Assembly: GCA_964502885.1 (NCBI GenBank)
Contig: CAZCXU010000002.1
Location: 1-64,000, forward strand
Length of the DNA stretch: 64,000 nt
Reading direction: 5' to 3'
Source of the DNA: XYB1-FULL-44-23 sp964502885
Lineage (GTDB): Bacteria > Patescibacteriota > Microgenomatia > CAZETR01 > Amesbacteraceae
Below the pieces are notes generated by a model, which was not told the origin of the DNA, did not search any database, and saw only the letters and a list, made by a program, of their open reading frames with translations. Position 1 is the first letter of the stretch; each line of letters starts with the position of its first letter. The position numbers and the translations under genes are program-made. Of the stretch, positions 7,505-17,038 are shown piece after piece.

Positions 7505-8842
7505 CTAGATCACACCTTTTAATTTCTTTCCCTGATTAGTCCAGCTGTATGGTTCAGCAGAAGTAGATAGTGTCCGATCACGAATATACAGTTGTTTACC
7601 CAGCATTTTTACCAGCTCTTGTTTGTCATCAGTTTTTCCATACCTGAATGTGTGCTTGGCATATTCCTTCAGAGTGAATTCGACTTGTTTCGGATTAATA
7701 TTCTGTTGATACAGTACCTCTTCTTTTACCCGTTTATAATCCTCAAAACTTTTAATTACAGTATCCGATATTTTCAGGTGACCGGAATGCACGTTTTCCA
7801 TAAATCCGATGTACTTTACTATTTCTTCAGTTAGTTTCTCTTCACTAATATAAGGTTGTCGGCATTCACCCAGTTGCCTGGCACAATGATAATAGATATG
7901 TTGCCTAGCTGGTCCAACTTTCCTCTTTCTTAAACGGTCTTCTCCGATGATATTCCCCCGGCAGTTACCACATTTAAAGAAACCCTTAAAGGTAATTTCT
8001 TTGGCTCCCCACTTTGATTTCGGACAGGTAATAAGTTGGTGTTGTACCTGATCAAACTGCTCTTTGGTAATTAACGGTTGATGCTTGCCCTGGTACCAAG
8101 TCCCACTTTTAATTGGGTATTCAAATTTTCCATAGTAAAAAGGATTACTTAGCATCATATAAATCATGCTTAAAGCAATTGGTTTTCCGGCTCGGGTAGT
8201 GAATTTAATCTGGTCAAACCAGAGTTTAATTTTCCTTCCGCTATCTCCGTTTTTTGATACCCGATCAAACATTTCAATGACGATATCTTTTCTGTCTGGG
8301 TCAACGACAATATCTTTTACGCCAGCAAAAGATCGATTGTAATAACCAAGAGGAGGGGCTCCCGGTCGCCAGCCCATTTCACACTTTGCCCTGATCCCTC
8401 GTTTGACATTCATTCCCCGATTGTCATTCTCCAATTTTGCCTGGCTGCACAAAATCATCAGTAGGAATTTTTCGTTGGGATTGTTTGAGAAGCTTTGGGA
8501 GAAAGTTCGGATTTGTTGGAGTTTTCCCATATCCATCATATCCACTAACATCCCCAGATCACCCGCATTCCGGCTTAACCTGTCAGGAGCCCAAGTCAGT
8601 ATTCCGTTGAACTTTCCCTCCCTGATCTCATTCAGAAGTGCACTGAAAATCGGCCGTTGTCCTGACTGTTTAGCCGAATGGCTTTCTCTTTGGATCTCTT
8701 TTATCAGTAGCCCCTCTTTTTCTGCCAGTTGCGACATCTCTTTGACTTGAGACTCAATCGACATGGCCTGTCTTTCGTCATCTTCACTGGATTTCCGAGC
8801 ATAGAGACAATATTTGACCTTGTTTACTTTATCTTCATTCAC
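7505..8842 (-). CDS. Large serine recombinase (site-specific integrase)
   Basis: The 445-residue protein has a resolvase domain at the N terminus. YARKSSEDDERQAMSIESQ (about residues 14-32) holds the catalytic Ser (around 18-19), and APDRLSRNAGDLG (about 105) holds the conserved Arg motif. A recombinase domain follows (PPLGYYNR..., about 168-260), then a zinc ribbon with paired cysteines (FKCGNCRG... and YYHCARQLGEC, about 294-330). It is shorter at the C terminus than many phage integrases, with only a short region after the ribbon. These enzymes integrate or excise phages and mobile elements. Its position inside the AT-rich region, near a terminase remnant, makes it the likely integrase of this or a nested element. 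Confidence 0.93.
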   Translation of the reverse strand: MNEDKVNKVKYCLYARKSSEDDERQAMSIESQVKEMSQLAEKEGLLIKEIQRESHSAKQSGQRPIFSALLNEIREGKFNGILTWAPDRLSRNAGDLGMLVDMMDMGKLQQIRTFSQSFSNNPNEKFLLMILCSQAKLENDNRGMNVKRGIRAKCEMGWRPGAPPLGYYNRSFAGVKDIVVDPDRKDIVIEMFDRVSKNGDSGRKIKLWFDQIKFTTRAGKPIALSMIYMMLSNPFYYGKFEYPIKSGTWYQGKHQPLITKEQFDQVQHQLITCPKSKWGAKEITFKGFFKCGNCRGNIIGEDRLRKRKVGPARQHIYYHCARQLGECRQPYISEEKLTEEIVKYIGFMENVHSGHLKISDTVIKSFEDYKRVKEEVLYQQNINPKQVEFTLKEYAKHTFRYGKTDDKQELVKMLGKQLYIRDRTLSTSAEPYSWTNQGKKLKGVI

Positions 8843-8879
8843 CAGGTCAAAGGTACCGCAAACACTGCTGAAGTCTAGC

Positions 8880-11564
8880 CTAAGAAAATGCCCTTACAGC
8901 CTCATCAAAACTCTTTGGTTTATATTCATCCCACTTCTCTTGCTTCACATACAAGGCTTTATACGAAACCCTATCCTGCCTTCGGTTTACATCTTCGCAC
9001 CATTTCACCAGACGTTCAAACTTGAGAGTATCATCTTCTTCTTCACGACCTTTTGTCTCTACAATATAGATTACTTTGTCATTAACCTTCACGAAGAAGT
9101 CCGGATAATAGGTGGCAATTATCCCGTCGGAGTTTTTGTATTCGATTCTCAAAGCACTGGCTTCCTTGTTTTGGAAATTTTTGGCAAAAGAAATTACTTC
9201 TCCGTCATTTTCTAAGAACTCTGAAAAGGTAAGTTCGAAATCACTATCTCCTACTATCCTGTTAAAGACTGACTTCTTTGGTAATAAGTAGGATTTGTCG
9301 TTGACCACAAACGGTCTGGCATCACTGATCTTGATATAGTTTTTAATTTCAGTATCACCGCTATCCTGAATAGTCAGATCATTTATCGCCTTCTTAAAGG
9401 AATCTTTAATAAGTCTGATATATTCCACCTCGGACAAATTTCGTAAGGTGTTTAAATCTGTTAAGTCTACGGGGGTATCAAACAAATAATTCTGGATAAA
9501 GTCTTTAACTTTGCCAAACAAGATGTCATAACAACCAAAAAGCCTAAGCTCTCTCATAATTACCTGGGTAAAGAAACCAACAACACTTATATAATCCGGT
9601 TCGATATCTCCCGATAATATTGTTGTATGGTGGGTTCTTTCATCGACAACATCCTTAAAAATTATTTCCCGTTTTTCCTCTTCGGAAAACATCTTAACTT
9701 TTACTCGAGGATTACCCAGTTGTGACACATCTAAACTGGAAAGATTCTTGTATTCTCGCTGGATCCTGGGAGTCATAACCGGCAGTTCAATATCCAGCTT
9801 CTCAATATCTTTATTTGGATTTTCTTTGTCTACTTCAATAACTACCGGAGCGATGGGTTTTGAACCAGTGCCCATCGCTTTCTTCTCTAACATCACACCC
9901 TCACCTTTGATTGATTCTACAAAATTCATGAAGGCGGGGGTTCCTACTACACTGACATATTCTTCGACATCATTTCTTCCAAAAAACATTCTTCTCAAAC
10001 CTCTTCCCAAGGTCTGTTCCGGAAGAATCTTGGAATCAGCAGCATACGGCCTAAGTCCAACGATGGTGGTGACATTTTTAACATCCCAACCTTCTTTTAG
10101 CATCATTACGGATACAATTACTTTAAATGGGCTTTCCCAACTGTCAATTTCATTGGCTTGTTTTCTGAGTAAGTCCAACTCTTCCTTATTTTTTCCGGTT
10201 ACACTTTCAGAGATTTCGCCACTTCTGTTGGTATGAATTACTAATACAGAGTCTCTAAGGTCTGCAAAACAGGTGCGGATATAGTCAGCTACTTCGTCGC
10301 AATTTTTAGTGTCGTCCGTCATTATAAACAGAATGGACTTCTTGCCCATCGGTTTTAAGGTTTCATATGTCTTATGCCATTCCTCTATTCCTAAATTAAT
10401 ATAATCCCTGTATTTCTCACTAAACAAAGCACTCTGGTTTTCTTTTAGTTTGCCTCTACTGGCAGCATCGGGAACGACAGGATTTTTTACAATTCGCTGG
10501 TGAATTGCCTCAACCAATGGGTAATCAGTGATTGTCTGAACGAAAATCGAACCATCATTTTTCTTGGGGGTAGCTGTAACGTCTAGCTGGAGTGCTAATG
10601 ATGATCCTTTCTGTTGTAAACGATTATTTATATCCAAGATTGATTTGTACCAGGCCATATTTTCATCATGAATATGGTGAGCTTCATCGTTGATGACTAT
10701 CAATTCATCAATATCCCGAACGATTACTCCGAGATCGACAGTGGAATCGTTTGTTTTTGTAACCGGTTTTGGTCCCAAAAAGTAAGCTGACGAATCTTCA
10801 TCATCAGGGCTTGGTTTACTAACAGAGTTTTCAAATACCCGATGAATGTTGGTAAGAAAGATATTTCCTGTATCTGAGACAGTTCGAAGATCGTCTTGAA
10901 GATGTAATGTTACTTGAAAATCGTCCTGCCAGTTTTGCCCCTGATAACCGTTGTCTGGCAATACTGGATCTTCGAAAAAGATTTTCAAACCTTGGAAGTC
11001 GTTCTTTATTCTCTCGAAAACGATTACGTTGGGAGAGATTAAAAGAAAATTCTTTGAGAGTTTGGATTCGGGCTCATATTTTTTGTGGAAGTATGCCCAG
11101 GCTATCATCAAACTCATCACTTTGGTCTTACCAGCACCGGTCGCCATTTTGACTACAAACCTCAACCAATCTTCCGAGAACATGGCGGGGCTGAGTACTC
11201 CTGTAGAGTTGTATCTGATCAAATCATATTTGTCATTAACCTTAGCTACTTCATATAACCAAATGACTGTTTCGATGGCTTCTCTTTGGGCAAAATAATA
11301 TCTGAAAGAAATCGAATTCCCGTTTTTATCGTAAATGTTATGTTCTTCATTAAACCACCAGTTTAAAAGCGACTTGGAGGTAGTACTAGCACCGGCATAG
11401 CGATTATCTCTCCATTCTTTAACTCTCTTTCGTAAATCAGCTACCAAAGGAGGAAGCAATTTATCATACCCCTTCTCCCTTAAGTCCTCATCAGCAGGAA
11501 ACCAGCGAATCACCGGATCAAGAATTGCATATGGGTCTTTGGGAAAATCAGGATGTAATGCCAT
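8880..11564 (-). CDS. res: Type III restriction enzyme, Res (helicase-nuclease) subunit
   Basis: The 894-residue protein is an SF2 helicase with Walker A ATGAGKT near residue 142, DEAHHIHD (motif II) near 291, TATPKK (motif III) near 330 and a motif VI-like EQTLGRGLRRM near 520. The C terminus has a PD-(D/E)xK endonuclease signature: YYPDFFVK then IVETKG (about 838-853). This is the ATP-dependent cleavage subunit of a type III restriction system, acting with Mod on unmodified DNA. It is the last gene of the operon mod / OLD-like ATPase / res, 5 bases after the ATPase gene. Length is in the usual range. Confidence 0.93.
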   Translation of the reverse strand: MALHPDFPKDPYAILDPVIRWFPADEDLREKGYDKLLPPLVADLRKRVKEWRDNRYAGASTTSKSLLNWWFNEEHNIYDKNGNSISFRYYFAQREAIETVIWLYEVAKVNDKYDLIRYNSTGVLSPAMFSEDWLRFVVKMATGAGKTKVMSLMIAWAYFHKKYEPESKLSKNFLLISPNVIVFERIKNDFQGLKIFFEDPVLPDNGYQGQNWQDDFQVTLHLQDDLRTVSDTGNIFLTNIHRVFENSVSKPSPDDEDSSAYFLGPKPVTKTNDSTVDLGVIVRDIDELIVINDEAHHIHDENMAWYKSILDINNRLQQKGSSLALQLDVTATPKKNDGSIFVQTITDYPLVEAIHQRIVKNPVVPDAASRGKLKENQSALFSEKYRDYINLGIEEWHKTYETLKPMGKKSILFIMTDDTKNCDEVADYIRTCFADLRDSVLVIHTNRSGEISESVTGKNKEELDLLRKQANEIDSWESPFKVIVSVMMLKEGWDVKNVTTIVGLRPYAADSKILPEQTLGRGLRRMFFGRNDVEEYVSVVGTPAFMNFVESIKGEGVMLEKKAMGTGSKPIAPVVIEVDKENPNKDIEKLDIELPVMTPRIQREYKNLSSLDVSQLGNPRVKVKMFSEEEKREIIFKDVVDERTHHTTILSGDIEPDYISVVGFFTQVIMRELRLFGCYDILFGKVKDFIQNYLFDTPVDLTDLNTLRNLSEVEYIRLIKDSFKKAINDLTIQDSGDTEIKNYIKISDARPFVVNDKSYLLPKKSVFNRIVGDSDFELTFSEFLENDGEVISFAKNFQNKEASALRIEYKNSDGIIATYYPDFFVKVNDKVIYIVETKGREEEDDTLKFERLVKWCEDVNRRQDRVSYKALYVKQEKWDEYKPKSFDEAVRAFS

Positions 11565-11569
11565 AATAG

Positions 11570-13390
11570 TTAACCAGTTCCAAAAAGTTCGGATAATTTA
11601 GTAAACAAGGGGGTGTAATTACGAAATGCCTCTTTATCTAAGTTGTAAAGCTCTTTCCATAATTCAGGTTTCTTATCTTCTTTTACTCGCAAATATTCAC
11701 GATCAAGAACTTTTTCTGTAACACAAAGTCCCTGATCAACCAAAAATTTTTCTGGTAGTAAATTCTCAATTGCAACGAAACTAGTAAATTTTCCCTCCCG
11801 AATATCTGATACTCTATTTCTTAGACTGTCGGGTATGGGTAAGAGAAGAGAGTAGAAAAATGGATGATCGCTCCTTTTCTTGTAAAATCCCACTGAAAAA
11901 TCTCCCAAAATGTTATCATCCCATCCTTTTCCTCTTTTTAAGAGGTAGAACTGTTCACACCCTTCACCATCAAAATCAAATAAGCATACAATTTTTTTAT
12001 CGCGATAAAATTCCATGTTAGTAGATCTAGACAAACCTGCGACTGATCCTGCAGATTCAAATCCGTATATTTGAAAAGGTGCATTACTGCAAAATTTTAA
12101 ATTAATATCTTCCTCCGAATTACTATATGACAAATCGTTAAGTTTCAACCATGCGATTTTGTAAATTTGATCGTATTTATCTTCAACAACTAGCGCTGGT
12201 TTTCCCGCTTGTTGCACCTGATTAAATTTTTCATTTTCTTTTTTAAGTTCTATTAAACGAGCTGATTGATTGGCGATTTTATCGTAGAAAGATTTGTTAG
12301 CTATCTGAAGTTCTGCGTAATCGTTTTTCTGTACATTTTGTATTCTTGATGAATCAGTGTTGGGTTTAAAGACTTCATAAAATAATGCACTCTCAGGTGC
12401 GAGAGAAATAGTAGTAGGGGAGTGTGTCGCTATAACTACTAAAATATCATTGGATACAAAGTACTTATCTATGATTTTATAGAATATTTCAGTAAGAGAG
12501 GGGTTAAAGTTTGCATCGAACTCATCAAGTAAAAGAACTTTTCGATTTTCTTGTTTAACTCCAGATAAAGAGGCAAAAGAAAGCGAAATGATCGCCTTTT
12601 CACCATCAGACAAATCAGCTAGCCTTCTCCGTTCATTCTCATCAATAACACCGTCTCCTTTTATTTGGTATAAGCTAGGTTGCTCGTTAAGCTGGAAACC
12701 CTTAACGATGTGATATTCATCTTTAAACCTGTACTCAAAATTAAGATCAGAAAAAAGTTCATTTAATTGTTTCCATGGAGGGGTAGCGAACACAGAAATA
12801 TCAAATGGTTTACCATTTCTTCCTGCTTCAGCTTGGGCGTCGTACAATTCAGTTGAGTAATTAAAGAATAGTTCACCAATAAAATTGGTAAAAATATCAT
12901 CAGACTTCCAAACGAAATCGTTTGGTAAAGTCTCTGTGAACTCTGTTTGAAGTATTTGCCCAGAGGAAAATTTCTGTCCATCAAATTTAGAAAGCAATAT
13001 TTTCTTTGCGTATTCACATGACTCTTTGTAGTCCCATAAGTTTTCGTTTTCATAGTTTAACCTATAATTGTGGTAAGCGTTCCAAGCTTGATCCTTATGA
13101 CTTTTTACCGTTTCCGTACCGGCTGGTGTTAACTCGGGAACATTAACGTTTTCCTTAAACGATCTACGTAAGATATCATTTCTAGTAATCTTTGCTTGGT
13201 TCAATAAGACGTTAACATTTATAGATTTTTTACTTCCATGGCTTTCTCGTTGTGAAATAATATCTATTAACTGTGATTTTCCACTGCCATTTACCCCAGA
13301 TAAAATGATTAAGTCTCCTTCAAAAGTGGCAGTGAAACCGTTATTAAAAGATTTGTATTTTTGGTTCAGTTGTATAGTTATTTTTTTCAT
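11570..13390 (-). CDS. OLD-like ATPase with C-terminal TOPRIM nuclease domain, embedded in type III R-M operon
   Basis: This 606-residue protein has Walker A GVNGSGKSQ (about residues 33-41), an ABC-type signature LADLSDGEKAI (about 258-268), Walker B VLLLDEFDANF (about 284-294) and an ATHSPTT switch (about 322). After a coiled region, the C-terminal third has TOPRIM-like acidic motifs: VVEDKYDQIY (about 410) and CLFDFDGEG (about 475, the DxD element). This is the layout of OLD family nucleases such as GajA, and of RloC/PARIS-type ATPases more loosely. It lies between mod (16-base gap) and res (5-base gap) on the same strand, so it is an integral part of the operon. It may add a second effector or regulate restriction; the role is inferred. 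Confidence 0.8.
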   Translation of the reverse strand: MKKITIQLNQKYKSFNNGFTATFEGDLIILSGVNGSGKSQLIDIISQRESHGSKKSINVNVLLNQAKITRNDILRRSFKENVNVPELTPAGTETVKSHKDQAWNAYHNYRLNYENENLWDYKESCEYAKKILLSKFDGQKFSSGQILQTEFTETLPNDFVWKSDDIFTNFIGELFFNYSTELYDAQAEAGRNGKPFDISVFATPPWKQLNELFSDLNFEYRFKDEYHIVKGFQLNEQPSLYQIKGDGVIDENERRRLADLSDGEKAIISLSFASLSGVKQENRKVLLLDEFDANFNPSLTEIFYKIIDKYFVSNDILVVIATHSPTTISLAPESALFYEVFKPNTDSSRIQNVQKNDYAELQIANKSFYDKIANQSARLIELKKENEKFNQVQQAGKPALVVEDKYDQIYKIAWLKLNDLSYSNSEEDINLKFCSNAPFQIYGFESAGSVAGLSRSTNMEFYRDKKIVCLFDFDGEGCEQFYLLKRGKGWDDNILGDFSVGFYKKRSDHPFFYSLLLPIPDSLRNRVSDIREGKFTSFVAIENLLPEKFLVDQGLCVTEKVLDREYLRVKEDKKPELWKELYNLDKEAFRNYTPLFTKLSELFGTG

Positions 13391-13406
13391 ATTTTGTTAA
13401 TGGCAT

Positions 13407-15518
13407 TTATACACTAATCTCAACAACTTTGGTCGTATCGTTCCCAAAGATATCTACAACTTTAACAGCGATCTTATATTTCCCTTTCCCAACCTCTTTC
13501 GGAGCGGATGTCAGCTCTAGGTTTCGGTTCTTTTTAGTCCTGAAGCTTTGCCATTCGTTATCAAAGACATAATCACCAGTCCATGTCTCTACCAAATGTC
13601 CGTCTTTGTCATATTCGGCAATGATTTCTTTCCTGTCAGCAAAATTATAATCGACCGCCCAATAGTCGATCCAATCAGTCCATTTCTTAGTCAACACCTC
13701 TCTGGTAACTTCTTCTGTGGTTTTGTCTTTACTTATCTTAACCACCTGACCATTTTCGACAATGACTTTTGATCCTCCCGGTTTTAATGCTTCAAGCGAT
13801 TCTTGCGAAGCATCTTGGTTGTAATATACAGAGAAGCCGGATAATTCAACAGAAATCTCCTTGGTATTACCTCTACCTTTTACCATGGATTTAACATCCA
13901 GATATGCGACGTCATAAAACTTAACTTGGTCTTTTTCAACGGCTTTTTTATCAAATACCTCCCTGGGAATAATTCTAAACGCAATATCTATTCCCTGATT
14001 TTTGTAGTCCTGAAAGTCCATGCCCATTTCGTAGTCAAAACCGAGCACATCTACTTTTGTGAAGTTATTCGTTTTGCATTCATCCACTACATCCTGAATT
14101 AACTTCGCAGATACGGGTGTACTGATTGGACCTACCGCCACCAGACGATCTCTTTTCTTACCTGACAATGAAATGAATCCTTCAATTAGTTCAGCCTTGT
14201 ATGCACTGATGATTAGTTTTACGAATTCTTTTTCTTTAAGTTGTGCTTGTTTGTTTTTTTCCTCAGCTCGTAAATCGTCATTTGTCGCCAAGAAGTTTTC
14301 CCTTTCATACTTGCCTACGTTTAATATTTCAAAAGCTCGGAAATCTGTTCCAGCTTTTTTCAGTTCTCTTTGTACGCCGATAAGTCTTTTTCTCGAGGTG
14401 TGAATGGCAAATTTTCCTAAATCTGAACCGATCCACTTTCTACCAAGTTTTTCGGCAACTGCTAGCGTAGTTCCAGAACCACAAAAGAAATCAGCAACAA
14501 GGTCACCTTCATGTGAAGAAGCTCGAATAATTCTATTTATTAATAGCTCAGGTTTTTGAGTAGGATATCCAACCTCTTTTCGTTCAACACCAATAGGTCC
14601 TATTTGTGGCATATTCCATACATCATTGGCACTAACTCCACTCTCGTTTTTATATATTTTATAAGACTCAATATTACTTCCTCTCTTCCAATAAAATTCT
14701 TTGCCATTTTCATCCAACTCCCATTTATGATATTTCAAAGTAGTCTCTTGATATTCATCAAATACCTGATTAAAAATATGTTTATCAATTGTTTTTCCAA
14801 AATAATAAATAGTATCGTGCATTTTCTGATAACTCGATGCCCGAGCAGTATATCTTTTATATGACCAAATGATCTCATTTAAAATATTTTCTTTCCCAAA
14901 TATTTCATCGAGAGCCATTCTAATGAAAGCACTAACCCTCCAATCACAATGAACGTAAATACTTCCATCTTCTGCTAATAAGTCATACATTAGCAACAAT
15001 CGCTCATATATCATGGCTATAAAACTATCTACACCCATACCCCAGGTGTCACGGTAGGCAATTTCTTCTATAACAGATGGTTTTTTGGTAAAACTTTCAT
15101 CACCAATTTCTAAATCCATAGAGAAATCCGCACCCACATCGAACGGAGGGTCTATATAAATTAATTTCAAACCACCCTGTGCTTCTATTTCTTTTCGAAG
15201 CGGACCATTTTTCAACGAAGAGAGAATCAGTTTGTTATCCCCCCATATAAGTTTGTTAGTCCAACCTGTGATTTGTCTACCTGAGGTGTCGAAAAGTGAC
15301 TCTTGCATTCCAAACTTGGCATCACTTCTGGGTTCATCTATCTGCTCGATTGTCTGAAAAGGGAGAACTACATTTGTGACTTCGTTAGTTTTTCCGTTCC
15401 ACAGTAATTCCACCTCGCGATCATCATCAAACAGAAGAAAGCGGTATTTTTCAGGAAGCGGCTTGTTAGCCTCAAGATACTTAATTACATCCCGCTTTTC
15501 ATTATCAGAGAGCTTCAT
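13407..15518 (-). CDS. mod: Type III DNA methyltransferase, Mod subunit
   Basis: The 703-residue beta-class adenine methyltransferase has the catalytic motif IV DPPF (residues 123-126), followed much later by SAM-binding motif I, DFFCGSGTTLA (about 340-350). This order (IV before I) defines the beta class used by type III Mod proteins. The middle part between motifs carries the target recognition domain, and the C-terminal 300 residues hold the Res-interacting region. DPPF instead of DPPY is tolerated in this family. It is the first gene of the restriction operon and would methylate adenine in an unknown asymmetric site. Confidence 0.93.
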   Translation of the reverse strand: MKLSDNEKRDVIKYLEANKPLPEKYRFLLFDDDREVELLWNGKTNEVTNVVLPFQTIEQIDEPRSDAKFGMQESLFDTSGRQITGWTNKLIWGDNKLILSSLKNGPLRKEIEAQGGLKLIYIDPPFDVGADFSMDLEIGDESFTKKPSVIEEIAYRDTWGMGVDSFIAMIYERLLLMYDLLAEDGSIYVHCDWRVSAFIRMALDEIFGKENILNEIIWSYKRYTARASSYQKMHDTIYYFGKTIDKHIFNQVFDEYQETTLKYHKWELDENGKEFYWKRGSNIESYKIYKNESGVSANDVWNMPQIGPIGVERKEVGYPTQKPELLINRIIRASSHEGDLVADFFCGSGTTLAVAEKLGRKWIGSDLGKFAIHTSRKRLIGVQRELKKAGTDFRAFEILNVGKYERENFLATNDDLRAEEKNKQAQLKEKEFVKLIISAYKAELIEGFISLSGKKRDRLVAVGPISTPVSAKLIQDVVDECKTNNFTKVDVLGFDYEMGMDFQDYKNQGIDIAFRIIPREVFDKKAVEKDQVKFYDVAYLDVKSMVKGRGNTKEISVELSGFSVYYNQDASQESLEALKPGGSKVIVENGQVVKISKDKTTEEVTREVLTKKWTDWIDYWAVDYNFADRKEIIAEYDKDGHLVETWTGDYVFDNEWQSFRTKKNRNLELTSAPKEVGKGKYKIAVKVVDIFGNDTTKVVEISV

Positions 15519-15564
15519 AATATGGCTTAACTAGGATTATATAACGGACAGCTTCATAAACCTA

Positions 15565-15597
15565 TCTAAAACCCCTCGGGCAAGGAGGGGCTTTAGA
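15565..15597 (-). terminator. Rho-independent terminator, possibly bidirectional
   Basis: A 13-base-pair inverted repeat (15565-15577 with 15585-15597, one G-T pair) closes a 7-base loop, with a short T stretch on the minus-strand side. It lies just after the OB-fold gene and upstream of mod, so it would end the minus-strand transcript from 16049 and insulate the restriction operon. Confidence 0.75.
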
Positions 15598-15614
15598 AAC
15601 CGTCCGGTTTTGAT

Positions 15615-16049
15615 TTATTCGACCACTGAGCAGTCTGATACATCAATTACTCCGATGGTCTGTTTCCCAACAATTCCCTTTACAGTCACAGTTTGACCGT
15701 TTTTCAGGGACATAAGTTGGTTTTTGTCGGCAATCCGGCAGCTGATTTGTGCCATAGAAAAGTCCTTGGAGGCTACTTTACTGAATGACAAGCCAGAGTC
15801 GGTGATATTGGTGATTTCCGCACTGAACTGGACGAGTTTGCCCTTCCATTTGCTTTCGGCTGACACTTGGTTAGCATCGAAGTCGTCTGCTAATTCCTGA
15901 GCTTTTACTTTCATAGGTTCCTGTGCCGTTTGGGTGGGCTGGGCTCCATTGGACGTTTTATTTTCACCAGATTTTCCACCACTGGTAATTACGCTGATGA
16001 TAATAATTGCCAAAATACCGATACCGACCCATTTAAGAAGTTTCTTCAT
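15615..16049 (-). CDS. Membrane-anchored OB-fold (tRNA_anti-like) protein
   Basis: The 144-residue protein has an N-terminal membrane anchor (about residues 7-24), a Ser/Thr/Gln-rich linker and an OB-fold-like domain (about 50-144) similar to the tRNA_anti-like family: LADDFDANQVSAESKWKGK near the domain start, VTVKGIVG near the end. Such domains occur in small exported bacterial proteins of unknown function. The start is fixed by a very strong Shine-Dalgarno at 16059-16068. It has its own terminator downstream. Transcribed divergently from the Xre regulator. No enzymatic motif is seen. Confidence 0.78.
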   Translation of the reverse strand: MKKLLKWVGIGILAIIIISVITSGGKSGENKTSNGAQPTQTAQEPMKVKAQELADDFDANQVSAESKWKGKLVQFSAEITNITDSGLSFSKVASKDFSMAQISCRIADKNQLMSLKNGQTVTVKGIVGKQTIGVIDVSDCSVVE

Positions 16050-16058
16050 CTAGTTCTC

Positions 16059-16068
16059 ACCTCCTTTC
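16059..16068 (-). promoter_or_regulatory. Strong Shine-Dalgarno for the OB-fold gene
   Basis: On the minus strand AAAGGAGGTG lies about 9 bases before the ATG at 16049, an almost complete match to the anti-Shine-Dalgarno. It shows that the ribosomes use leadered initiation here, in contrast to many genes in the window that lack such a site. Confidence 0.8.
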
Positions 16069-16110
16069 CCATTTGTCACATAATACCGCTTCTAGCCATG
16101 AAATGCTAGT

Positions 16111-16132
16111 TATTGTCTGTAGAGCTATTGTC
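16111..16132 (+). promoter_or_regulatory. Possible operator: direct repeat TATTGTC
   Basis: TATTGTC occurs at 16111-16117 and 16126-16132, 15 bases apart, in the divergent region in front of the Xre-type gene. Repeats at such spacing are typical of autoregulatory sites for small helix-turn-helix proteins. This is suggestive only. Confidence 0.3.
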
Positions 16133-16159
16133 ATCATTTAGCTACGATTTTGTTTAATT

Positions 16160-16372
16160 ATGGCCGGAACACCTACCAGAGCCCAGTTTGGAAAAAGACT
16201 GAGGGCGTTAAGAAAGAAAGCCGGGTTATCCCAGGAAGAGTTGGGTTTTCGAGCAAACCTACACCGAACTTATATTGGTTCTATTGAAAGAGCTGAGCAA
16301 AATGTCTCCGTCGACAATATTCACAAACTGGCGAAGGCTTTGAAAGTTTCTGCTGACGAGTTCTTCAAATAA
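16160..16372 (+). CDS. Xre/Cro-type helix-turn-helix regulator (controller-protein-like)
   Basis: This 70-residue protein is a single HTH_3 domain: FGKRLRALRKKAGLSQEELG (about residues 10-29), then LHRTYIGSIERAEQNVSVDNIHKLAKALKV with the recognition helix near 37-46. Size and the HRTYIGSIERGxxN-like segment match the C (controller) proteins of restriction-modification systems and small Cro-like regulators. It lies upstream of the OB-fold and type III restriction genes but on the opposite strand, so control of those genes is possible but unproven. Its 3' end overlaps the end of the terminase remnant by 8 bases. Confidence 0.88.
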   Translation: MAGTPTRAQFGKRLRALRKKAGLSQEELGFRANLHRTYIGSIERAEQNVSVDNIHKLAKALKVSADEFFK

Positions 16373-16895
16373 TCCTCCTGGTATTTCTGCTCTTATATAG
16401 GAACGGGAACATTTTCCTATCCTGTTTGTCTGCCCAATCTTCACCGCCACTACTATATACACCTCCAAGCGGGTCTGGCCGGACAAATTTTATGACACCA
16501 ACCTCCGAAGTAAGATGTTTCCCGATGTCATCCATAGCCAAAGGGATAAGGGACAAAGAATCTGCCAGATCATCAAACCGCTCTGTACCGAAATAAATTA
16601 ATTGTTTTTCCAAATCTTCAGTACCGGAAACAGGGAAGGCAATTTTGTCTCTTAATAATTGTTTAAGCATAGACAACCGAGTACTTTTATCATTGCCTTG
16701 TGGAGAAACCGCTTGGGCATTCAACCCTTCCTGCTGCAACATCTGTGTCAGTCCGTTTTGGGTAGAGCCACCCTCGACCAACATTTGATATACCGCCCCG
16801 GAGCCAAATGATCCGATGATTTTCTTAACCAAATCTATGATTTCCGGCCAGGTTAACCAGTCGTTGACCGGATTGGGACAAACATACATTTTCAT
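16365..16895 (-). pseudogene. Remnant of phage terminase large subunit (nuclease domain)
   Basis: This 176-residue reading frame resembles only the C-terminal RNase H-like nuclease of TerL. Signs are an acidic VEGGSTQNGL segment (about residue 40), an NDKSTRLSMLKQLL segment (about 68-81) matching the K-x-x-R region, FPVSG...LEKQLIYFG (about 92-108) and RFDDLADSLSL (about 111-121), where the DD supplies a late metal ligand. The ATPase domain (about 250 residues in intact TerL) is absent, so it is a truncated prophage relic. It supports phage ancestry for this part of the island. A repurposed stand-alone nuclease is less likely. Confidence 0.62.
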
Positions 16896-17038
16896 AGTAT
16901 CCCGGGAACCGTAAATTTTAAGGATTGTGATGGCGGTTTTATCTCGTTTATTTGTCTTTTCTCCGAGAAGCGTCTATCGAGAATGAATACACTTCCCAAG
17001 GTGTAAGTACATTTCTTAAGGACATGGGGTATTAAAAA

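Noticed and set aside
9748..10236. 162-residue plus-strand reading frame inside res
   Set aside because: Antisense shadow of a well-supported helicase gene.
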